From: Enoplolaimus lenunculus
Taxonomy: Eukaryota > Nematoda > Enoplea > Enoplida > Thoracostomopsidae
DNA length: 64,000 nt
Direction: 5' to 3'
Assembly (NCBI GenBank): GCA_030248215.1
Contig: JASANG010000932.1
Span: 439,087-503,086 of the forward strand
The notes under the pieces: generated by a model
Seen by the model: only the letters and a program-made list of their open reading frames with translations
The model's database searches: none
Told to the model about the DNA's origin: nothing
Shown here: positions 45,836-56,500 of the stretch, in pieces
How the letters are laid out: each line of letters starts with the position of its first letter
How positions within the stretch are numbered: position 1 is the stretch's first letter
Position numbers and translations under genes: made by a program

Positions 45836-48800
45836 TTAACATCTGGGTGTCATACGAACATGGAGACCATTTGCAGGACGCAATGTCAACTCAGAGACTG
45901 CGTCCACAGAATCCATTGGCTCAACTGAAGCGATGTGAAAGTTTTTGACCAGCATTGAAACAGTTGTCAACATTTCGAGGATTGCAAATTTTTGACCTAA
46001 AAATAAAATGGAAACAATTCTATAAAGTTTACTGAAGGATTGGTAGCATTTAAACTTTGACTCATTTTATTTCAAACAAAAATTACAAAAACTAAAATGA
46101 CATCTGGTTGTGACAGGATTTTTACGTTTATTCCGGTATTGCGAAATCGAAATTTTTCACACATTTGCGCATAAAAGTTGTGCCGTTCGTAACTTGGCGG
46201 ATTAGTGTGGCGGAAGGCCCGGGTCCGACATGGCTAACAGTCGTTTTTAATAGCAATTATTTTATACAGCACAGCTTAAAGTGTAACACAGGGCCGGCGT
46301 TAGAATAAGGATAGTCGGCCGCCCCAAAACAGGTCAAATAGGCGTTCGCAATAAAATGCTTCACAGCTCTATATAAACTTTGTGATTCGGGAAAATTTTT
46401 TTTTCATGGCTTCTTATCCATTGAAACATGCCGTCGTTTTTTGGTTGGTGGGAGGCCCCTTTTTGGTGGAAGGCCCGGCGCCCGAGGTCCCTGCGCCCCC
46501 TTTAATCCGGCGCTGTTCGAAAAACAACAATAGTTCAAAAAGTTTTCTAATGAAATAAATCTTGATAAAATGTAAAGATTATAGGTACTGTAGTGACCCG
46601 AATAAGAGGGGGGACTGATATTTATTTGGCCTCTCGAGAGGGTAACCCCATTGTTATTCGGTTACGGACTGTTATTTATTTTAACCCAAGCTCCGCCGCC
46701 CTTCGTCGCTGAAATATATCCGGTACTGCAATTATCCGTTGAATTAAACGTTTATTTGTCTTGTGTCAATAGCTTGAGCGATAATACAAGGTTACACTTA
46801 GGAATGTGCTTTCAAACTTTAAGTACGCTTTAAAGGTTCGACCTCAAATTATTTGGTCCTGGATTTATTTATGCGCTACAATTAGGATTAATGGATATTT
46901 ATGGACTCTAATTAGGGTTTAGGGACTCTATGCGCTTACGGACTCTTATTAGGGATACGGAATCCAATTGATTCGGACTCAAAATGGGGACCCTCTTATT
47001 CGGGTCAATACAGTAAAACTTGTTAATTCAGCGTGATTTTAAATCATTTATTTTCGTTTATCTTCAAATCCAAAGCACAGTTCATACCTCAATTGTGTTG
47101 GCAGAAAAATAAAACATTTTTGAAATTTTGAAATTACGCTGCAATATCTGTTTTCCGTTTCTGTTATTTTTACTATCTGTTTTAGAATTCTTAATCGACA
47201 AAACGCTATTACAAGTTGAGGGTTTAATATTAAGAATCTGCGGCATTATATAGGACTTTATGGCCCATTTACGGATTTTCTGAGGCGGATTAGGAGTCCT
47301 ACTTAGCTCTATGTTTCTCTTATGCAGAAATTGTGGCCAGAATTTGCGTATTTCCCCTGTGACAATTGCGGTGTTTGCACGGCATCATAAAGGTTAATGT
47401 TTTACATAGACGAGTACTTCACTAAACCGAATATATACTTCGTTCAATGACATCATACGTCATCAAAATATAATTCTGAGTCGAAGCCTAAGCCTAAGCC
47501 TAAACGAAACCTAATGGCGTACGAGCAAATGTCTGGTCTATGATATTATCGGTTATAATGCGAATCTCGGTCGATAGTCCTGGCGACAAAATGTCATTTA
47601 TGCCGTTTTCGAATTCATTTGTGAACCAATTTCTGATTGGCTAAGAAAATACCATTCAAAGGACAAACCGCCCCCGCCCCCTCAGGCCCGTAATCTGTAA
47701 TTGGCTGCGCTGGTGATGTTCTTCTCGTTCTTACCGATACAATTTCGTGGGCCAGCTGCAAATGGAACGAATGAGTACGGATGTCGGCTCATATTTTCAG
47801 GATCGTCGTGAGCGAATCTGTCAGGTATAAATTTGTCAGGATATTCGTAGTAGTCTGGGTCACGATGGATCGACCACATCGATATCATTGCTGTACATCC
47901 GGCCGGTATGACGTAATCAGCTGAAATCCGTTTTAAATTTTCACTCATTCTCACTTGAATAGTTTCGGGCCATTTAAAAATCAGTGGCGGAACGTTTTTC
48001 TGTAGGACTGCAATAGAGTAAAGCTTTAGCTTTAGACCATTTTTTTGCTTGGCTTAAGCTTAGGCTTAGGAATATGTTCATTCCTACGCTTAGGCTTAGA
48101 CTTAGGGTTAGGCTTAGGAATACGCTTAATGCGCTTTGACGACTCTCAAAGTAACATTGGCCAAAAATATAGACCAACTCATTTTGGTGGCGTGTGGTAA
48201 CGCGCGGCTGCGTGCGTCGTCATGCGGAAACGTGCGGCAAAATTTAAAAAATTTACCTGCTGCGGCGTCCGGCAGTGCCCCGCGGACATTGCGCAACCTA
48301 AAGAGTGAATGATAAATGATTGATATTATTTTGTTACCTGCAGTAAACGGTTCAGTCACTTTTCGACCCACATACGGTACAGGTGGCACATATCTCATCG
48401 ATTCCATAATAAAAGTTCGCAGGACGCGAAGCGATTTAAGCTTCGACGGATTCAACCAATCACATTCGTCGCCTGTAAACAGCAGCTGAGTTGTGTAATA
48501 CCCAATCAAAAAGTTTAAGAGTTGGTTGATTATAATACTTTTGGATAGAAAATGTGAGCATTTACACAAGCTGGGGTAAAACCGTTCCGAGGAACGGAGA
48601 GCAAAATTAGATCCAAAGCTTATATTTGGAAAGTTTTCGCAATCCTACAAACCCCTATAATCACAGCTGTCATTGTAAGTGTGAATGGTTAAAAATAGGA
48701 CTTTTTTCACACGTTTCTGATTGGGTAATTGAAAACCTCTGAGTTAACAGTCGAAGTCGAAAGTTTTCTAACTAAAATATTGACTTTTCAAGTTTCAGTT

Positions 48801-51800
48801 GCGTCTTTGAAACCCAGCGAATAGCGCGTTTCTGAAATATTGTTCAAGTATTTACTTAACTTACGTACACTTTTAGAAACAATAAATTGATTAAACAAAT
48901 GCATAGCAAATACATATAAGCATAAAATTGTACTTAAGCAGGCTTTCAGAAGCCCAGCCATTGTTTATGGATCATCCTATTTATATAATCTGCTCGGATG
49001 TACAAAACAGAACTGTAACCTAAGAGTTGGTACAACGCAAACAGCGTGCTCTATCACAACAACGTGTCCTGAGTCTGTAAATCGGATACCGGAACAGTAA
49101 TCACACATTTTTTACAAAGTCCAGAAATCGAAACAAAATACAAACATACACATATATCAAAACATGAAGTCGTACTTAAGTAGGCTTTCAGAAACCTAGC
49201 CATTGTTTTTAGTTTTATGAAATTAGCAGGCTGATTCCTATGCTTTATGATTTAAGTTAAATCGGTTAAATGTTTTCCATTGAAATGTAAATTTTAACAT
49301 TTTTTCTCATTTGCGTGTCTTGTTTCAACTGCCGTCACTTACTTGGAATACTTATAAATACTTTGATGCTACTTGAGAGCACGGTGTAACCGTTATTTCG
49401 ACCACTATCCGTTTCCGTTTCCGTTTCCGTTTCCGTGATTTTTACTATCCGTTTACACCCTGCTTGAAAGTATTACAGTTATTGGTCCATGTTACTTTAA
49501 AGGGCGTGCCGTTTTTGCAAGCATGCAATAGAGAACGTTAAATCTTTTTAGAGTAACGGTTATGCTTAGGCTTAGGCTTGGTTTTAGTCTTGTCCTTGCA
49601 TACGGAAGGTTAGCCTTAGACTGAGATATTTTCAAACGCTTACTGTTTACGCCCCTAAAAGTAACAATTGTAAGCATTGCTGTAGAAGGTCGTTTTATTA
49701 ATAAACGTACTCAGAGTTTCTGAAATTTCTCGATAAATATGCTCCTGATACTCGGGAAAATGACCAAGGAAAAATATTGTCCAGCAAATTGCAGTTGCCG
49801 ACGTATCTGTAGCCTGAAACATTTGAAACAAAATTGACAAACTTTTATTTTTGCGTTGCGGCTCTTTGAACATTTTCAAACAAACAGACAAACAAACAAA
49901 CAAACAAACAAACAAACAAACAAACAAACAAACAAACAAACAAACAAACAAACAAACAAACAAACAAACAAACAAACAAACAAACAAACAATGCTATTAA
50001 GCTTCGTAAGCGCAAGTTCTACAAGACGTGAGACCTCCCTCGTGCTCGAGCATCTGCAGACCCTTAAAGTTGAGAGTGGTAAATGATGAGAACGTCTCTC
50101 ACACCATGAAACTACGATTCGAATCTTGGCTTGAAATTTAATTTGCATACAGTGCAAAAAAATGGTGAGCCAAATTGACTCTCTCGAAAATAGGCTTTTC
50201 CTGGCTACTCAAACTGAGTCAAGTTCGACTCCACCAGAGTCAAATTCGATACACTGAGTCGCACGTTTGACTTTGGCGGAGTCGAATTTGACTCAGATTG
50301 TGTAGTCAGGAAAAGCCTATTTCCGAGAGAGTCGATTTGACCCCATTTTTTACGGTGTACATTTTAGTATAAATATTCATGTGAGAAAAGGTTCACAGTT
50401 GTCTTACTCCTTGAGTAAATGTGTCAACTTCTTCACGAATGTCACATTTGTTCATTTCATGCTTTGAAGCGAGTTCGAGTAGAATATCGAGGAATGTACA
50501 TCGTTTTCGACCATCAACACTGCGGTATGGACACTGAATTCGTGCTGTGATAATCTGCAAACAACAATAAATATTCATAAATTTCATCGCCAATGTTAAT
50601 TCCTAAGCCAAAGCCTAAACCTAAGCCTAAGCGTTGCAAAAGCGTATTCCTAAGCCTAAGCCTAAGCGTTGCAAAAGCGTATTCCTCAGTTAAGCCTAAA
50701 CCTAAGCGTTGCAAAAGCGTATTCCTAAGCCTAAGCCTAAGCGTTGCAAAAGCGTATTCCTCAGTTAAGCCTAAACCTAAGCGTTGCAAAAGCGTATTCC
50801 TCAGTTAAGCCTAAACCTAAGCGTTGCAAAAGCGTATTCCTAAGCCTAAGCCTAAGCGTTGCAAAAGCGTATTCCTCAGTTAAGCCTAAACCTAAGCGTT
50901 GCAAAAGCGTATTCCTCAGTTAAGCCTAAACCTAAGCGTTGCAAAAGCGTATTCCTAAGCCTAAGCCTAAGCGTTGCAAAAGCGTATTCCTCAGTTAAGC
51001 CTAAACCTAAGCGTTGCAAAAGCGTATTCCTCAGTTAAGCCTAAACCTAAGCGTTGCAAAAGCGTATTCCTAAGCCTAAGCCTAAGCGTTGCAAAAGCGT
51101 ATTCCTCAGTTAAGCCTAAACCTAAGCGTTGCAAAAGCGTATTCCTAAGCCTAAGCCTAAGCGTTGCAAAAGCGTATTCCTCAGTTAAGCCTAAACCTAA
51201 GCGTTGCTAAAGCGTATTCCTAAGCCTAAGCCTAAGCGTTGCAAAAGCGTATTCCTAAGCCTAAGCCTAAGCCTAAGCAAAAAATGTAGTATAGAATGTA
51301 AGCCTACTCTTTTATTGACTCACCACAAACCGGGACAGTCCTAATAGTAACATGGGCCAATTTCATTTTAATATCTTAAAATTTCTTGAGATATATTTCA
51401 TTCCAATTTAAAAGTGTATTAGGCTCTTGTATACTTACCCGTCATAAAAAAAGCTTAGACGTAAACTTAGGCAACGGGTTCGTAGACTGAGACTAAGGTT
51501 TAAACAAAAACATTAGGCTTAGGCTTAATGAATTTTTTCTAAAAATCGGAACAGTATTATAAGCTTATTCTTACACGTAAGCCTAAGCCAAAGCCTAAGC
51601 GTAAGAATGAGTTTATTCCTAAGCATAAAACCCTAAGCCTAAGCGTAACCCAACCAAAAAATAGTCTAAAGCTTAAGCTTACTCTATAGCAGTCTCACAG
51701 AAAAACATTCCACCCCTGATCTTTACGTGGGCCAGCCCAACGAACCTGTGAATAAAAGTGAACAAGAGCCTTTTATGCAAATTTAAAATGTCTTTTAACT

Positions 51801-52048
51801 TTTAGTTTTTGTTGAAAATTTTCTCACATTTGAAATTTTTTTAAAAATCAAAAACTTTAAGCTGATTTTGGCTAAAGTTGCTGAATTCACTTCTAATCGC
51901 TCAGAACTTGAGCAAACTAACTTTTTCGGTAAACTCGTGTGCCGTTTTGATGGCTCGTGTTAAGGTAAAACCGTAGCCAAAGCAGTAAAACAACGGTCGA
52001 AACCACAGCCACGGAGAGCGTTCTTTGCGAACCATAAGCTCTGTGATT
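45836..52048 (-). CDS. CYP4-like cytochrome P450, 3' half (six exons, about 286 codons), left arm
   Basis: Haem-thiolate mono-oxygenase of the ER membrane (family knowledge). Exons on the minus strand, in transcript order: 51922-52048, 50408-50554, 49711-49813, 48338-48472, 47735-47920, 45836-45996 (stop 45836-45838). All junctions are GT-AG and in phase. Motifs in order: SPWLWFRPLFYCFGYG and AHEFTEK (CYP4-type mid region), FLDILLELASKHEMN, DIREEVDTFTQG then ATDTSATAICW (I helix), PEYQEHIYREI, MESMR (the ExxR motif), PPVPYVGRKV, IPAGCTAMISMWSIHRD, FIPDRF, haem loop FVPFAAGPRNCIG with the Cys ligand, and the end QKFAILEM to MTPRC. The N-terminal about 200 residues are absent: only 620 bp separates the first exon from the palindrome hinge and no exon lies there. 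No internal stops. Confidence 0.9.
46289..46515. mobile_element. CAGGGCCGGC-ended MITE, P450 intron, left arm
   Basis: CAGGGCCGGCGTTAGAAT to TTTAATCCGGCGCTG, imperfect inverted repeats of the CAG...CTG type frequent in hAT non-autonomous elements. Mirror copy at 58987-59213. Confidence 0.65.
46588..47013. mobile_element. TA-flanked MITE, P450 intron, left arm
   Basis: CTGTAGTGACCCGAATAAGA to TCTTATTCGGGTCAATACAG with TA on both sides. The interior repeats TAGGGACTC/TTACGGACTC motifs. Tc1/mariner-like by its TA duplication. Mirror copy at 58487-58914. Confidence 0.8.
47971..48162. mobile_element. MITE with one MITE-A end and one MITE-C end, left arm
   Basis: One end reads GGCCATTTAAAAATCAGTGG like MITE-A; the other reads CTCAAAGTAACATTGGCC like MITE-C. 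A TTAGGC tract is between. It sits in the P450 intron between the ExxR exon and the haem exon. Mirror at 57337-57541. It looks like a hybrid of the two families. Confidence 0.6.
49484..49669. mobile_element. MITE-C variant, P450 intron, left arm
   Basis: GGTCCATGTTACTTTAAAGGG to CCCCTAAAAGTAACAATTG, TTAGGC stretch inside. Mirror at about 55850-56029. Next to it, 49380-49465 has a CCGTTTCCGTTTCC run belonging to another MITE family. Confidence 0.65.
49876..49990 (+). repeat. (CAAA)n microsatellite, left arm
   Basis: About 28 perfect CAAA/AAAC tetramers. The mirror array at 55580-55637 has only about 14, a clear length difference between the arms. It lies in a P450 intron 63 bp from the I-helix exon. 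Confidence 0.95.
50150..50357. mobile_element. MITE-E copy 6, left arm
   Basis: CAGTGCAAAAAAATGGTGAG to CCCATTTTTTACGGTG with TA flanks; strong fold-back. Mirror copy at 55212-55420. Confidence 0.75.
50588..51358 (+). mobile_element. MITE-C with an internal 35/40-bp minisatellite, left arm, perfect 8-bp target duplication
   Basis: CGCCAATGTTAATTCC to TAGTAACATGGGCC, flanked by AATTTCAT on both sides (50580-50587, 51359-51366). The interior is about 17 tandem units, each GCGTTGCAAAAGCGTATTCC followed by either a 15-bp TAAGCC tail or a 20-bp TCAGTTAAGCCTAAACCTAA tail. The element therefore grew from about 220 to 771 bp. It lies in a P450 intron. The mirror at 54201-54981 has a different unit order and length. 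Confidence 0.9.
51549..51733 (-). mobile_element. MITE-A copy, left arm
   Basis: GGAACAGTATTATAAGC at one side and GATCTTTACGTGGGCC at the other, with CCTAAGCCAAAGCC tracts between. Mirror at 53825-54009. Confidence 0.7.
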
Positions 52049-52422
52049 CTGAAATAAAAATAGGTAGTAAAATAGCGGAAAACGGATATTGAAGTATAAA
52101 AGTTTCAAAGATGTATTATTCGGTCACCATAATTGCGGCATGTAGATATCAGTTGGCTTTCTAAACCTTTAAAGGAAAAATAACGGATGCACCAAAATTC
52201 TTTTATTATTTTGGACGAATTTCGTTGCTAATGTTTCATACAGAACAATTAAAGCATATTTGTAATGAAATACTGTGATGTACACATGGGATTTATAACT
52301 AATTTTAAGCATAAAAATAGGGGAATTTCCGGTATTTTTATAACGGAAAAAAACGAACACCGATCTTTACCGGAAACGGAAACAGATATCCGGTTAATAG
52401 ATGTATATATACTAAATAGCTT

Positions 52423-52585
52423 ATGTATAGAACAGGGCCGGATCGTTTTCCGAAGGGGCTGTACCTGTCATACAGTCAGCTTGCGATTTAGACAAAATTT
52501 TTTGCTTCGGCTTAGGCTTACGCTTAAGTTTAGGCTTAGGAATATGATCATTCTTTCGGTTTTGCCAGGATTCATAGCAAAACCA
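52423..52585 (+). mobile_element. MITE-A copy near the hinge, left arm
   Basis: TATGTATAGAACAGGGCCGG followed by CTTCGGCTTAGGC and GGAATATGATC. The right terminus is degenerate. Mirror at 52973-53136. Confidence 0.65.
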
Positions 52586-52668
52586 AAGGTTTTTTAGCAA
52601 CAGGAAAATACAATTCCAGTATTCTCGTCATTACTTAAATCACTGCTTATAAAATTGCAATAATCAAT

Positions 52669-52889
52669 GGCCAATGTTACTTTTAGGGGCGTAACAGTAG
52701 ATTAAGCGTACTCCTAAGCCAAAGCCTAAGCGTTGCAAAAATGCGTTCTTAAGCCTAAGCCTAAGCGTTGTAAAAAATGTGTTCCTAAACCTAAGCCTAA
52801 GCCTAAGCAAAAAACGGTAATCTAGAATCTAAACCTACTGTTTTATAGACCTACTAGAAACCTGGACGCCCCTTAAAGTAACATTGGCC
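52669..52889 (+). mobile_element. MITE-C at the hinge of the palindrome
   Basis: 221 bp, GGCCAATGTTACTTTTAGGG to CCTTAAAGTAACATTGGCC; 23-bp inverted ends with one mismatch and a CCTAAG/GCGTTGCAAAA interior. The 8-bp flanks are TAATCAAT and ATTGATTA, reverse complements rather than direct repeats. It therefore lacks the direct duplication seen at other MITE-C copies: both sides carry the same original flank, mirrored. Confidence 0.95.
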
Positions 52890-52972
52890 ATTGATTATTG
52901 CAATTTTATAAGCAGTGATTTAAGTAATGACGAGAATACTGGAATTGTATTTTCCTGTTGCTAAAAAACCTT

Positions 52973-53136
52973 TGGTTTTGCTATGAATCCTGGCAAAACC
53001 GAAAGAATGATCATATTCCTAAGCCTAAACTTAAGCGTAAGCCTAAGCCGAAGCAAAAAATTTTGTCTAAATCGCAAGCTGACTGTATGACAGGTACAGC
53101 CCCTTCGGAAAACGATCCGGCCCTGTTCTATACATA
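52973..53136 (-). mobile_element. MITE-A copy near the hinge, right arm
   Basis: Mirror of 52423-52585, essentially identical. Confidence 0.65.
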
Positions 53137-53509
53137 AGCTATTTAGTATATATACATCTATTAACCGGATATCTGTTTCCGTTTCCGGTAAAGATCGGTG
53201 TTCGTTTTTTTCCGTTATAAAAATACCGGAAATTCCCCTATTTTTATGCTTAAAATTAGTTATAAATCCCATGTATACATCACAGTATTTCATTACAAAT
53301 ATGCTTTAATTGTTCTGTATGAAACATTAGCAACGAAATTCGTCCAAAATAATAAAAGAATTTTGGTGCATCCGTTATTTTTTCTTTAAAGGTTTAGAAA
53401 GCCAACTGATATCTACATGCCGCAATTATGGTGACCGAATAATACATCTTTGAAACTTTTATACTTCAATATCCGTTTTCCGCTATTTTACTACCTATTT
53501 TTATTTCAG

Positions 53510-56500
53510 AATCACAGAGCTTATGGTTCGCAAAGAACGCTCTCCGTGGCTGTGGTTTCGACCGTTGTTTTACTGCTTTGGCTACGGTTTTACCTTAACA
53601 CGAGCCATCAAAACGGCACACGAGTTTACCGAAAAAGTTAGTTTGCTCAAGTTCTGAGCGATTAGAAGTGAATTCAGCAACTTTAGCCAAAATCAGCTTA
53701 AAGTTTTTGATTTTTAAAAAAATTTCAAATGTGAGAAAATTTTCAACAAAAACTAAAAGTTAAAAGACATTTTAAATTTGCATAAAAGGCTCTTGTTCAC
53801 TTTTATTCACAGGTTCGTTGGGCTGGCCCACGTAAAGATCAGGGGTGGAATGTTTTTCTGTGAGACTGCTATAGAGTAAGCTTAAGCTTTAGACTATTTT
53901 TTGGTTGGGTTACGCTTAGGCTTAGGGTTTTATGCTTAGGAATAAACTCATTCTTACGCTTAGGCTTTGGCTTAGGCTTACGTGTAAGAATAAGCTTATA
54001 ATACTGTTCCGATTTTTAGAAAAAATTCATTAAGCCTAAGCCTAATGTTTTTGTTTAAACCTTAGTCTCAGTCTACGAACCCGTTGCCTAAGTTTACGTC
54101 TAAGCTTTTTTTTATGACGGGTAAGTATACAAGAGCCTAATGCACTTTTAAATTGGAATGAAATATATCTCAAGAAATTTTAAGATATTAAAATGAAATT
54201 GGCCCATGTTACTATTTGGACTGTCCCGGTTTGTGGTGAGTCAATAAAAGAGTAGGCTTACATTCTATACTACATTTTTTTGCTTAGGCTTAGGCTTAGG
54301 AATACGCTTTTGCAACGCTTAGGCTTAGGCTTAGGAATACGCTTTTGCAACGCTTAGGTTTAGGCTTAACTGAGGAATACGCTTTTGCAACGCTTAGGCT
54401 TAGGCTTAGGAATACGCTTTTGCAACGCTTAGGTTTAGGCTTAACTGAGGAATACGCTTTTGCAACGCTTAGGCTTAGGCTTAGGAATACGCTTTTGCAA
54501 CGCTTAGGCTTAGGCTTAGGAATACGCTTTTGCAACGCTTAGGCTTAGGCTTAGGAATACGCTTTTGCAACGCTTAGGCTTAGGCTTAGGAATACGCTTT
54601 TGCAACGCTTAGGTTTAGGCTTAACTGAGGAATACGCTTTTGCAACGCTTAGGTTTAGGCTTAACTGAGGAATACGCTTTTGCAACGCTTAGGCTTAGGC
54701 TTAGGAATACGCTTTTGCTACGCTTAGGCTTAGGCTTAGAATACGCTTTCCAACCAACAAACCCAACCCTTAGGCTTAGGAATACGCTTTTGCAACGCTT
54801 AGGCTTAGGCTTAGGAATACGCTTTTGCAACGCTTAGGCTTAGGCTTAGGAATACGCTTTTGCAACGCTTAGGCTTAGGCTTAGGAATACGCTTTTGCAA
54901 CGCTTAGGCTTAGGCTTAGGAATACGCTTTTGCAACGCTTAGGCTTAGGTTTAGGCTTTGGCTTAGGAATTAACATTGGCGATGAAATTTATGAATATTT
55001 ATTGTTGTTTGCAGATTATCACAGCACGAGTTCAGTGTCCATACCGCAGTGTTGATGGTCGAAAACGATGTACATTCCTCGATATTCTACTCGAACTCGC
55101 TTCAAAGCATCAAATGAACAAATGTGACATTCGTGAAGAAGTTGACACATTTACTCAAGGAGTAAGACAACTGTCAACATTTTCTCACATGAATATTTAT
55201 ACTAAAATGTACTCCGTAAAAAATGAGGTCAAATCGACTCTCTCGGAAATAGGCTTTTCCTGACTACACAATCTGAGTCAAATTCGACTCCGCCAAAGTC
55301 AAACGTGCGACTCAGTGTATCGAATTTGACTCTGGTGGAGTCGAACTTGACTCAGGTTGTGTAGCCAGGAAAAGCCTATTTTCGAGATAGTCAATTTGGC
55401 TCACCATTTTTTTTGCACTGTATGCAAATTAAATTTCAAGCCAAGATTCGAATCGTAGTTTCATGGTGTGAGAGACGTTCTCATCATTTACCACTCTCAA
55501 CTTTAAGGGTCTGCTGATGCTCGAGCACGAGGGAGGTCTCACGTCTTGTAGAACTTGCGCTTACGAAGCTTAATAGCATTGTTTGTTTGTTTGTTTGTTT
55601 GTTTGTTTGTTTGTTTGTTTGTTTGTCTGTTTGTTTGAAAATGTTCAAAGAGCCGCAACGCAAAAATTAAAGTTTGTCAATTTTGTTTCAAATGTTTCAG
55701 GCTACAGATACGTCGGCAACTGCAATTTGCTGGACAATATTTTTCCTTGGTCATTTCCCCGAGTATCAAGAGCATATTTATCGAGAAATTTCAGAAACTC
55801 TGAGTACGTTTATTAATAAAACGACCTTCTACAGCAATGCTTACAATTGTTACTTTTAGGGTCGTAAACAGTAAGCGTTTGAAAATATCTCAGTCTAAGG
55901 CTAACCTTCCGTATACAAGGACAAGACTAAAACCAAGCCTAAGCCTAAGCATAACCGTTACTCTAAAAAGATTTAACGTTCTCTATTGCATACTTGCAAA
56001 AACGGCACGCCCTTTAAAGTAACATGGACCAATAACTGTAATACTTTCAAGCAGGGTGCAAACGGATAGTAAAAATCACGGAAACGGAAACGGAAACGGA
56101 TAGTGGTCGAAATAACGGTTACACCGTGCTCTGAAGTAGCATCAAAGTATTTATAAGTATTCCAAGTAAGTGACGGCAGTTGAAACAAGACACGCAAATG
56201 AGAAAAAATGTTAAAATTAACATTTCAATGGAAAACATTTAAACGATTTAACTTGAATCATAAAGCATAGGAATCAGCCTGCTAATTTCATAAAACTAAA
56301 AACAATGGCTAGGTTTCTGAAAGCCTACTTAAGTACGACTTCATGTTTTGATATATGTGTATGTTTGTATTTTGTTTCGATTTCTGGACTTTGTAAAAAA
56401 TGTGTGATTACTGTTCCGGTATCCGATTTACAGACTCAGGACACGTTGTTGTGATAGAGCACGCTGTTTGCGTTGTACCAACTCTTAGGTTACAGTTCTG

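Noticed and set aside
49655-50157. CLFV/KQTN repeat proteins
   Set aside because: Translations of the CAAA microsatellite fused to the real P450 I-helix exon.
50631-51290. CRISPR-like array
   Set aside because: Units are contiguous tandem repeats with no unique spacers, lying inside a MITE in a eukaryotic intron.
52265-53293. Twin 110-residue frames either side of the hinge as a possible missing P450 N terminus
   Set aside because: They run across a MITE-A copy and lie on the opposite strand to the P450 in each arm, with no P450 motif.
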